Shown in pieces: positions 34,644 to 44,394 of a stretch of DNA of 64,000 nucleotides; the first letter of the stretch is position 1; each line of letters opens with the position of its first letter. Position numbers and translations under genes: made by a program. The stretch is from Buddleja alternifolia (lineage: Eukaryota > Streptophyta > Magnoliopsida > Lamiales > Scrophulariaceae): NCBI GenBank assembly GCA_019426215.1, contig CM033391.1, forward strand, positions 21,224,949-21,288,948, read 5' to 3'. The notes beneath the pieces are model-generated. The model ran no database searches. It was not told the origin of the DNA and saw only the letters and a program-made list of their open reading frames with translations.

Positions 34644-35168
34644 CTAAATGGTCCTTTTATGTAATCCCTCTACAAGATTTAGATTTATAAGTTGAGAGAT
34701 TGTCTTAAAGTTGAGGTGATTCATTTTTCTATACCATAACCAACCCATTTTAGATTCACTTTTAGCCACAAAGCATGTGGGGTTGTTATCTATTATTGAA
34801 CCCCAATCTACCAAATACACATTGTTTGTTCTTTTACCTTTTAATTTAGTTGATTTAGTCTTAGTGTCATTTATATAGCAGCAGTCGCTAGAGAATTTGA
34901 CTTCAAAGCCTTTATCAAAAAATTGACTTATGCTCAATAGATTATGCTTAAGACCCTCAACATAATAAACATCATTAATCATGATGTCCCCCCTATGCAT
35001 AGTACATATACCTTTGGTTTTACCTCTGGAGTTATCACCAAATACAACCTGAGGACCATTGGCAGCTCGATAGTTGATCAGGAGGTTCTTGGAGCCAGTC
35101 ATGTGCCTTGACGACTTACTATCGATGTACCAAATAGATGTATTGGCTCTAGCTCTAGGTACCTGCAA
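34644..35168 (-). pseudogene. Element S protease and pre-integrase
   Basis: A 174-codon frame. The protease signature is YIDSKSSRHMTG: the Gly of the catalytic Asp-Ser-Gly triad is Lys (codon at 35115-35117), which should abolish activity. The hallmark blocks for the rest follow (VYYVEGLKHNLLSISQ; KMNHLNFKTISQL). One zinc-binding His is Tyr in WLWYRKM. Confidence 0.82.
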
Positions 35169-35199
35169 TCAAAAGGGCAGTTCTAGTTCTTTTTAGGTA

Positions 35200-36110
35200 C
35201 CCATTGTTGCTTGGGTCCTTTCACATCAGTAGCGTTATTAGGAATTAGAACTTTCGGAACCCATATTTTCCTGATCTTTACTTACGGGAAGATTGGCCTT
35301 CTTGGGTTTTGGTTTGTGTTGTGTGTGTTTCTTAGGTGTGTAATAATATCCTCGATTATAATAGTTATCATAATCATAGTCATAATCATAATCATCATAG
35401 GCCTGAGTCAGTGTTGACTTTCTCCTTTGGCATCGTACCATTGTCCTTCGGTGCAACAGGTGTTTGACTTTTTTGAAACTTTCTCAACAAAGAATACACC
35501 CTTTCCTTTGTTGTTTGCCGTAACATTAGATTTATTTGGTTATTTACCAAATTTATTGCATCCTAACCTGGTCTTTTCACCAAACAATTTGTTACCTCAG
35601 TCACATTGTTTAGCTTTCTTGACGCTTTAGACAATAATGAGATGAGCTGCTCTGATTTAGCAAGTCTAGCAATCAACTCAACTTCTCACTTGACTATTAT
35701 ATCAAGATCATTTTTCAAATTAGTTATCTCACTCTCAAGTGATTTGTTCTTCTCAATGCATTGTTGCTGAACTTGTAACTCTGCCTTGAGCGTCACATTA
35801 TCACTTTTGAACGATGAAATTATATCGAAATGGTTTTGTTATAACATGGCTGCATCTTGAAAATCTTTATAGTAATCTTTTACTTTGTCAAGTAGTTCTT
35901 CATAAGAGAGAGGGTAAGATATTTCAGTATTTACCTCAGGGGATGCTTCGTCATCTCTGGCCATGAGACAAATAAGCGTTGAGTCATCCATTAGCTCATC
36001 ATCATCACTACTCTCCTCTGAAGACTCCAAATCTTCAGGTACGGACGTTGGTTCTGATTCCGATAGCAAACCTTATTGATGAAGTTGCTACTGAATTGGT
36101 TTCTATCCAC
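35200..36110 (-). pseudogene. Element S gag-protease linker with Tyr/Asp repeat
   Basis: Broken frames join gag to protease. One (35456-35238) contains a Tyr/Asp-rich run encoded by a simple (ATAATC)-like repeat at about 35341-35405; another (36069-35839) is Glu/Ser/Asp-rich with a possible coiled-coil end. Both are typical of low-complexity stretches in SIRE-type polyproteins. No catalytic motif. Confidence 0.65.
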
Positions 36111-37211
36111 GTAATCCTGCCTTGATGGCTTAGATACGTTTGGATAAGCTCAATTTACCTTGTAGTGCTCTGGTTTCCTGTAATTATAACAAAGATTAGT
36201 TTTCATCTTTTGTTCATTTGTTAACCTTACAATTTGTGGTTTTGAGACCACAGGAGCTAAGAGATTATGTTGAGTAGGCACTTGGTATTGAATCGGCGCT
36301 GAGGGAGAAGGTGCAGAATATTGAGGTGCTTGATACTGTTGTTGTACTGGAGCAGGCGCTTGATATGAACTCTGTCCTTGATGCTTAGGACAGTTTCCTT
36401 TCTTTTCGTATCTTAAGAACTTTTTGAATCTATTCAGAAGCGCTAGTTCCTCATCCTCACTTATATCTGACACTTTTCCCTTGTTACCCAATTTACTCTT
36501 AATTGATGCTATTAGCGCTCCAGATTCTATCACTGGACTGCTCACAACTTCACTTGTTGAATTGCTCGAACTCAAATGCTTTGAGCTCTAAAAAGGCATC
36601 TTCTGGACTTAGAATATCCAACATGTTTGGTTCTCTCATCGCTGTTGTTTTCATAAAAAATCTAGTGGGAAGACTTCTGAAAATCTTAACCACCATTTCC
36701 CTATTTTGTAAGTCCATTCCCAAAGATGTTAATTATGTAATAAGAGCAGTAAATCTTATGTCCAATTTCTCTAGCGTCTCTTTGGGCAACATCTTAAAGC
36801 TGTTAAATCTTTCCTTAGCGATGGAAAGTTTGTTATCCTTGATTTGTGTTGAACCACCACAAATTATAGCCAACTTATCCCATATCTCCTTGGTAGTAGA
36901 ACATGATTTGACCTTGTTAAATAAGTTGTCATTATCACCAATGGCTGTATATAGAGCGTTTCAACCAACATTGTCCAAATTAGCTCTTTAACGCTCATTT
37001 GTAGACCATTCACTTTTTAGCTTCTCAACATAGCCATCTGGATTATTTTTGGTGGCTTCAGGCACTTTAGTGCTAACCTTGAGAATTTGAATAGGTCCAT
37101 TTAAAATAATATCGCACATTTTGTCATCACATGAATAAAGATATGTAAATGCTTTGACCTTCCATGAGTCATAATTGACTAGGTTAACTTAGGTACTTTA
37201 GCAAATGCCAT
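36111..37211 (-). pseudogene. Element S gag remnant
   Basis: The likely start is ATG 37211, but a stop follows within about ten codons. Beyond it, a UBN2-type capsid domain can be read in pieces down to about 36580 (blocks around NYDSWKVKAF, EIWDKL and ETLEKLDIRFTALI). The C-terminal piece (36575-36150) has Gln/Pro-rich sequence and a zinc knuckle degraded to CYNYRKPEHYKVN, with the second Cys and the Gly lost. It is non-functional. Confidence 0.8.
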
Positions 37212-37285
37212 GAAAAAAAAATTAAAGCAACTAGATTTGAAAGGATCTAAACAAGCTGTGCTTGGAAATTTTAAAATTTCAACTT

Positions 37286-37296
37286 CTATGATACCA
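37286..37296 (-). other. Element S primer-binding site
   Basis: Coding-strand TGGTATCATAG, two bases inside the 5' LTR, matches the tRNA-iMet PBS (TGGTATCAGAG) with one change. Confidence 0.8.
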
Positions 37297-37298
37297 CT

Positions 37299-38821
37299 TG
37301 TTGGTCCCAAGTAGCATACGGAAGGGTCTAGAAGGGTGGGGGTTGAATAGACCCTGAAGTCTTTTTCGACTACAAAAAGTTTCGTATTGAAATTGGTTTG
37401 GACGCTCGAAAATGTAGGCGCTTGGCTGAGCGTCTACTTGAAGACTGTTTTGATAATATTAACTTAGACTCAAGATTCTAATAGTATAACCAAGTCGGTT
37501 TAAGCGTTTAATTCTTTAATCGAGGTTAGCACAGCGGAATGATTTTTAAGTTTCCTTTTGAAGTATTTTAGCGTCAGAAAGATTTTCCTCAATTGCTTAG
37601 ATTTTAAATGATTTTATCAATGTGTTACTTAACCAATTATGCAATGATATGACAATAATACAAATGCGGTAAAGTAAGGAACACAATGTTTGAAAGGTCT
37701 GTTGGGTGGTGTAATCCCAACTACGTTCTTCTTCTCCTCGAACACTTGGACGCAATCCACTAAAATGATTCTCATAGAATCACACAGAATCTTCTACAAA
37801 TTAGGGAGAGATGGATGTGGATGACTTGAGCTCCTTGATCACACAGATTTCTGCTCCAAGACACTTCTATCCTCTTGCTTCTTTCACCCAGAAATAATGC
37901 AAGTGTCCAATTACGACTTCACACAGATCACGAGGCTTGGACGGGATTTTGTTTCACAATTTGTTTGATTTTTGGAAAGCTCAAATAACTTATAATATCT
38001 CAATAGTAATGTAGGTTCTTCTTAAAAAGATATTTGAGATATTGGTTAACTGTCTTAGGAATTGAAGAAAAGCAAAGAGAATGTTTGCTTCAATATTCTG
38101 GCTTTTCTGAAAGTTTGAGGTTTGAGACTTCAATGCAACAGAGTTTTGGCTTGTAAGTTTGTACCGTGTTAAATCTCTGATTTTGGCTTGTTGCTGAAGT
38201 CTATTTATAGACATTCTTGGAAAAAGTGACAGTTGACACATGCACAGGTGCGTGTCTCTCACTTCCGCGAGTGAACCACTTTTGTCCTTTTTCCTGAAAA
38301 TCTGCTGCACAAAAGTTGGTGTTGCAGTCTCTGTAAAGTTGACAGTCCAATAGGGTGGTTTCTCCGTACGTCCTAAAGAGCTTACCACATTTAATGCTCT
38401 TATCAACATTTACATTTGAATTAAGTGTCTGTTGGCAATTAATGATTTGAGAATATTTGCATTAAACTCCTTCTCGACTTAGAAATAAAGTCAGGTGACA
38501 TTTGGTCATTGTTAGACACTCAATCACTACTGAATGATTTCTGTCCTCAATCAATGCTTGGACGCTTGGAAACTTCATCTTCATTCAGTTTTCAGACGCT
38601 TTAATCTTCAGACTTAACAACTGATAAGCTCACTCAAAAATTATCAGACGCTTAATCTAAGACTACTTAGCCTAACAAACTAAAATGAAAATAAATAAAG
38701 CCTATTATAAATCTAACGCTCAAAGCTTATACTTAATTTCTAATAAAATCAAACTTACATATTTTGGGGTCTAACAAAAATCCTAATTGTCATCATCAAA
38801 ATTCTAACAAGAAATTTCCTA
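37299..38821 (-). repeat. Element S 5' LTR
   Basis: About 1.52 kb, uninterrupted. Plus-strand ends are TGTTGGTCCC and AAATTTCCTA. The outer end has lost one base relative to the 3' LTR (CCTA versus CCTCA). It is followed by TSD acaac and the integrase of element A. Confidence 0.88.
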
Positions 38822-39040
38822 ACAACACTAGATCATATCTTGAATGATCGTCTGTGAAAAAAATGAAATAGTAGAAACCTCCATGAGCCATTTCTCCAAA
38901 TGGTCAGCAAATGTCAATATACTCTAATCTTAAGACTTGAGAAGCTCTTTCAAAAGTCCCGGTGAAGAGAGATGTAGCCATCTTGCCTAACAGACATGAT
39001 TCACATGTTGGATAGGGATCCGACCCTTGTGAGCTTAAAG
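38822..39040 (-). pseudogene. Element A integrase N-terminal part
   Basis: Copia pre-integrase and integrase start on the minus strand: the SDPYPTCESCL zinc-binding region, a Cys-to-stop type change after the first acidic block, then GGFYYFIFFTDDHSRY. It is the missing piece of the element A integrase at 5261-5986. On the right it is cut by the B LTR. Confidence 0.8.
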
Positions 39041-40737
39041 TGTTGGGTTTCTCGAAAAATCAAATAAAATGCAGCAGAAGGTTTCAAAAATTTAATTTAA
39101 AAACCCCCAAAGTGAAAATCCTTTGATTGCATATTCAAATCGATTAATTCGCATAACGAATAACGACTTACCCGTTGAAGCGAAGTGGTAGGAGAATCCG
39201 ATTCCTCCTCCTAAATTTTGAATTTATGAAATCACAATTTTTTCAATCCTCGTATAATCTTCAATTCTTGAATTCATTGAGTTTTCTTGAATTTGATCCG
39301 AACAACGAAAATACGTCTTCTCTAAATTATCACGCACTGGTTGATTGACAAAAAATTCCCACTAACTCTCTAAGGTAGGCGACGGCTAGGTATAGAGAGA
39401 GGGAGGAGATTTTCTTCTTTTTTTTCTAGGAGAGTTATAATTGTGTGTATCTTGTTTTAGGTCAAAGAATCCTTTTATATCCTCTTGACTTATTGACCAA
39501 GACAAACAAAAGAGACCTTTTATGTTGGGCATCCTTATGGACACCCAACTAGACTTAATAGGCGTCCTCATGGATGCCCAATACATGCTCGGGGCTTCTT
39601 TTATTTTAATTAATTATCTATTTAATTAATAATTTATTATATCCAATAAATAAATCAATTAATTAAATAACCAAATTAATTAGATAAATTATATCATTAA
39701 TTTATTTCCATAGAAAACTAATTAATAATTAGTCTCATCTTTATAATTAATTATTTCATCTAATGAATAATTAATTATTTGATTTATCCAATAAATTAAA
39801 ACTCCTAGAAGAAAAAAGAGTTATCAATCCTTTAGTGCGACTCTTTAGGTACGTTTTGTTTGACAATGAGAGGAAACCAAAGAAAGTGGATAACACTTGG
39901 CCAGTCACGTGGCCCACTTCGTAGCCCAAACGAAATCGAATGATTGGATCATTCCACAACCTTCCAATCGTAAATCCCGTATAAGTATAAACTCTTTGTT
40001 TAAGTGCCCCAGCCAAGTGAGAATCATGGTTATGTCAAAGTCACTGGACTTGACCATATGTATTAACAATAATAATACGAGATCATTGAGATCGATTTAA
40101 TGCCTCGCACAATCATCTCTTTTTGCTTTGGCCAAAGACTTTGATCTCTATTTATCTATAATCACATAGGGTACTTTCTCATTCACTTATGAGAGAACAA
40201 ATCACATATTAGATATCAGCTAAGATAACCACTTGCTCATCAAACAGCATTTTGAGGTCGACCCCACCAACGGGTGAATTGGGTCTAACTACTCTAGTGA
40301 AATACTTGACGTCACGAGTGCGCCTTCAGCCTGATACTTCAGGTCAAATGTTTACTTATACCTATTACGCATAATCAATTCAGTCATTGATAGTCACAGA
40401 GTGAAAACCTATGTGACAGAACCGATGCGAGTAGTGTTCGAGCATATCAATTCCATCGATGTGACTACAATCTTAAGCTCCCACCATCCTATGGTGCTCG
40501 ACTGGCACTCTCATGTCAGAGCTAAGATTGTACAAGTTTTCTAAGTTTTTATTTTTCCATTAAAGACTTCATATTACTTGCGAACGAGGACAAAATATTT
40601 TACACAACTTATAGATGTAGATAAGATTTAAGTGAAAACTAAATAGTGCCTTTTATTATAAATATCGAATAAATTCATTACAAGAAAGATGCCCTGTCAT
40701 TCTATCTTCTATGGCATCTGAGGGCATAATCCTAACA
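39041..40737 (-). repeat. Element B 3' LTR
   Basis: About 1.7 kb with the same ends as the A LTR (TGTTGGGTTT...ATAATCCTAACA). No PBS adjoins its left end, only element A integrase, so it is not the missing 5' LTR of A. On its right the PPT (coding CAAGTGGGCGAT, 40738-40749) and RNase H follow. TATA-type sequence at 39471-39479. Confidence 0.9.
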
Positions 40738-40752
40738 ATCGCCCACTTGCAC

Positions 40753-42300
40753 TCAATGCCACTCATTGTGGTATCTTATACCCATCCTTTGCAGGTGTCG
40801 ATCCAAAACTGCCTGAGGTAGTGGTTTGGTGAGCGAGTCAGCTACATTGTCAGCTGAGGATATTTTTTGCACTGCTATCTCTCCTCTGCCAACGATCCCC
40901 CTGATGATGTGAAATCTTCTCTCAATGTGTTTAGACTTGTTATGAGACCTTGGTTCCTTGGCTTGCGCTATTGCTCCATTGTTATCACAATAAAGTGGCA
41001 ACGGGAATTGTGCACTAGGAACCACTTCAAGTTCTCCAAGAAACTTTCTCATCCAAACAGCTTCTTTGGCTGCCTCTGAGGCTACCACATATTCTGGTCC
41101 AATGGTGGAATCCGCAGTTGTACTTTACTTGGAACTTTTCCAAGACATCGCCCCATCATTAAGCATGAAAACAAATCCTGAAGTGGATTTTCGGCCATCA
41201 ACGTTAGATTGGAAGTCTGAGTCAGTGTAACCCTCCATCTTCAGGTCTCCACCTCCATAGATGATAATTATATCCATAGCTCGTTTGAGATACTTTAGGA
41301 TATTCTTCACAGCTTGAAATCGACTCACCGCGCTTACAGCATAGGCAATGTCATGCCTTGTACACAACATTGCATACATCAGGCTACTAACTGCAGAAGC
41401 GGAGGGTACATTGCTCATCTCCTTTCTATCTTCCTCACTTTGAGGACACATAGATTCGGATAAGTGTACTCCATGCCTTATGGGAAGAAAGCCTTTGTTA
41501 GAATTGTGCATCCTAAATCTCTTTAGGACCTTTTCTAAGTAAAGGGCTTGGGAGAGACCTATCATTCTATTCGTTCTATCTCTATAGATACAAATTCCTA
41601 GAATGTATGTCGCTCCTCCCAAGTCTTTCATGGAAAACGTACTGGAAAGCCATTTCTTGATAGTGGTGATCATTCCCACGCCATTTCCTATAAGTAGAAT
41701 GTCATCCACATATAGTATTAAGAATGAGATCTTGCTCCCACTAGTCTTCTTGTAGACACAGGGTTCATCTTCATTCTTAATGAAGCCATAACCCTTTAAT
41801 ACTTCATCAAAACACAGATTCCAGCTTCTAGATGCTTGCTTGAGACCGTATTTGAACCTCTCAAGTTTACATACTTTATGGATATCGGTCTCCGATACAA
41901 AAACTTTTAGTCGTTCTATATAGATGTCCTCTTCGAGGAATCTATTTAGAAAATCCGTTTTGACATCCATATACCATATCTCATAATCTTAGTACGCAGC
42001 TATGGATAACGGTATTCGGATGGACTTTATCATGGCCACAGGCGAAAAAGTTTCTTGATAGTCAATTCCTTCTCTTTGATTATAGCCTTTTGCAATGAGT
42101 CTGGCTTTAAAGGTGTCAACCTTGCCATCACTACCGATCTTTCTTTTGTAGATCCATTTACATCATATAGGTTTGATACCTTTAGGACGATCTACCAAAG
42201 TCCAGACTTGGTTTGATTACATAGAGTCTTTCTCTGTTTCCATTGCTTCTCGCCATCTTGAAGCGTCGACATCCACCATTGCTTGATCATAGGTACAAGG
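40753..42300 (-). pseudogene. Element B reverse transcriptase-RNase H
   Basis: RNase H (41088-40753) ends with ADSLTKPLPQ and the family's terminal WH. RT and early RNase H (41970-41125) keep YVDDILLIG at 41701-41712. Substitutions hit conserved sites: the usual TAFLNG reads TDFLNR. A stop separates RT from the RNase H end near 41110, and the RT N-terminus (about 42300-41975) is shifted and carries stops. Confidence 0.85.
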
Positions 42301-42868
42301 ATCATCTTCATAACCTTCTTGTACTACAGTGTGAATCTCTGGCTCCCCCTGTAGTAAATACCCATACATTTCAGGTTCATGTGGTATTCTACTAGATCTA
42401 CGTGGTGGTTGTGCTTCTATTGGGTCAGGCCTTGGTTCTTGGACAAATGTCTCAGAGGGAGTTTCATTTGTTCTTCTAGAACAATCTTTCTACCTTTGCC
42501 CCCTTCCAAGATGAATTCATCTCGAAGGAAATGGGCTTGTAGGGCTACAATGATTCTCTCATCATCATGTAGGAAAAAGAAGAATCCCATGGAATCTTCA
42601 GGATAACCAATGAAACATCCCATGAGGGATCTTGTCTCCAATTTTTCCACTTTAGTCTTCTTGACATAAGCGGGACATCCCCAAATCTTAATGTGGTTAA
42701 GACTTGGCTTCCTTTTATTCCACATCTCATGCGGAGTTTTAGGAACAGATTTGGAGGGACGTCTGTTAAATATATAAGTAGTAGTAAGGAGTGCATATCC
42801 CCACAACGAAATGGATAAATCAGTGTAACTAAGCATGGAACGAACCATGTCCAATAGTGTTCGGTTCC
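42301..42868 (-). pseudogene. Element B integrase C-terminal half
   Basis: The frame at 42905-42417 starts inside the J LTR; true integrase begins at NRTLLDMV. It has the SLWGYALLT, IKIWGCPAYVKK and GCFIGYPEDS blocks and then the linker to RT, frameshifted after the KIVLEEQ region. The catalytic core is missing because J is inserted there. Confidence 0.8.
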
Positions 42869-42957
42869 TGATGCATAATTTCCTAGCAAGTATACTAGAT
42901 CGCACAAGTAGTAATAAGGGATGTAAGTCCGAATATCGTTCCCACGTGAACTAATTA
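42869..42957 (-). repeat. LTR fragment J (left piece)
   Basis: It starts TGATGCATAATTTCCTAGCAAG inside the integrase of B and resembles the start of the G LTR (TGACACG...CCTAGCAAG...ACTAGGTCGC...AAGTCCG). It is therefore probably the 3' LTR end of another Athila/Tat-like minus-strand element. K interrupts it after 89 bases. The likely continuation is 50318-50700, which D then interrupts. Confidence 0.6.
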
Positions 42958-43321
42958 TGTAACACCCTAATTTACGATAATATTATATGGTTAAATTATT
43001 TTCTTTTATCATAGTGAATTGTCTAATATATATGTGTGTTCTAATCGATCCTTTGGATATTCTTCATTATTATTATATGTTAGGAATTTCCTTGAAATTC
43101 GGGTCAAATGATCTAATGAAACTTATTTGTACGTGGTTTAAATGGATTATATGTTTTAAGATTGAAATGAAATTTTTTTTGTTAAGTATTAGGTAGTAGA
43201 CTGAATTGAAAGAATTATAGATTTTCGGGTCAATTACAAAAGCTAATAAGTCCAGGGACCAATCCGTAAGTTCAGGGGGCCAATTTGAGGATGAGGTTTG
43301 CATGGAGTTACACGTTCCACC

Positions 43322-44362
43322 TGTTGAAAATCTTGATTGAGTAAATTGTGTTTAGCACGATTTTATTAGAGATTTAAGTGAATTTCACGTGTCAAAACTG
43401 GAATGTCTTTGGCTTAAATTAATCTACCTTTTGAGTAGATAAATTTAGAGTATTTAATTACTCAAATCCAATTTCGGGTGAATGAGAAATTAATTAGCAA
43501 AGTGTGTCACTTAAAACGTTTCTCATAATTGGAACCAATAATTGATGTGAACAAAGGCGAATAAATGATCTCAATTATAAGATCGATGGCCGCGGTCGTA
43601 TAAGAAATAGTTCATTTAGTTCGTGGTCTAAAATGTTCAAATCGGAAAATTGAGGGACCAATTTGAAAGGACTTAATGAATCAAGATTCAAAGTTTTGGG
43701 GTCAAAATTAAAGTTTGTGGAAAGATAGGGGCTGAATTGCACAGCCGGATGGTGCAACCGGCCACACCTAATCAATGCCCGGAAAAGGTGGCTTGTTGTT
43801 GGTTGAGAGGCGGGTTCACGGTGCACCCGCAGCACCGGATCATAGCCATGTCAGGCGCCTTTTGTCTTTTAGCTCAGGGGTTGTTTTGAACAGGTGCAAC
43901 TCTTGGGGCTAATTTGAAAAGTCCGAAAAGGTGCAATCAGGGGGCGTTTTGTCCAAAAGACACAACTTTTGGGCCTTTCTACAGAAATCCGAAAAGTTGA
44001 ATTTTTTGACCCAAAACCTTTCATTCTCTATAAATAGCCCCCCGTAGTTAGAATTTATTCACACCAAAGTATTAACTTTATATCTCTTTCTCTCTTCTCT
44101 CTTCTCTCTTTTAAGTACTAATTTGAGTACATAAAAGAATTCTTCATTCATAAATCGAGAGTTCTAGCAGAAGCTTGTTCGCTAGGCTTAGAAATTTGGA
44201 GTGGTCCTATTTCTAAGATGATAGTCGTTGTATCTTGGGACACAAACGCCGTATCCTGTAACCACCAAGAGCGGGGCATTATTGTGTTAAGGAAATCGGG
44301 TAACCCGTGCCTCGACTATACCAATTTCCATAACAAGTGCTACTATATTTTTTTAAACAACA
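43322..44362 (+). repeat. Element C 5' LTR
   Basis: It starts TGTTGAAAATCTTGATTG and ends TTTTAAACAACA. TATA box TATAAATA at 44029-44036, followed by a TCTCTTCTCTC pyrimidine repeat near 44085-44110 that is longer here than in the 3' LTR. Confidence 0.92.
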
Positions 44363-44394
44363 ATGTTAACACAATAAGCCATGTTGTTGGAAAA

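Larger units (their letters stand above)
5992..38821 (-). mobile_element. Element S: SIRE-like copia element with accessory ORF
   Basis: Minus-strand element inserted into the integrase of A. Flanking TSDs are acaat (5987-5991) and acaac (38822-38826), one mismatch. The LTR pair is 5992-13586 (carrying insertion G) and 37299-38821. In coding order it has PBS (tRNA-iMet type), gag, protease, integrase, a truncated RT fused to RNase H, a spacer, a long accessory ORF and the PPT. Gene order, PBS, the 'gccatcatcaaaaaggg' motif before the 3' LTR and the downstream ORF fit the SIRE/Maximus lineage. Nested insertions G, F1 and E (with F2) expand it to about 32.8 kb. Confidence 0.85.
1942..39040 (-). 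mobile_element. Element A: copia retrotransposon, 3' half, split by S
   Basis: Minus-strand Ty1/copia element visible as two blocks: 1942-5991 (3' LTR, PPT, RNase H, RT and most of integrase) and 38822-39040 (integrase N-terminal part). The two blocks join in frame order across the S insertion: the right block ends in the integrase DDHSRY region and the left block continues with the next residues. At 39041 the LTR of element B cuts it again. The gag and 5' LTR are not in the window. The left flank at 1937-1941 (aatat) would be one copy of its TSD. Confidence 0.85.
39041..42868 (-). mobile_element. Element B: copia retrotransposon, 3' half
   Basis: Same family and orientation as A, inserted in the pre-integrase of A. 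It consists of 3' LTR 39041-40737, PPT, RNase H, RT and the C-terminal half of integrase, then is cut by J at 42869. Left TSD candidate: taaag (39036-39040). The rest of B would lie to the right of the window. Confidence 0.85.

Noticed and set aside
35341..35410. Host microsatellite
   Set aside because: The (ATAATC)-like repeat lies in the gag-pol linker of element S and reads as a Tyr/Asp-rich run on the coding strand.
1942..40737. LTRs at 1942-3672 and 39041-40737 as the two ends of one giant element
   Set aside because: The second LTR has no PBS at its inner left side and touches integrase sequence, while its right side has a PPT and RNase H. It is therefore the 3' LTR of a separate element B.
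43575..43835. 86-codon frame repeated in both element C LTRs (also 49188-49448)
   Set aside because: It recurs only because LTRs are duplicated. It is antisense to the element and lacks any domain.
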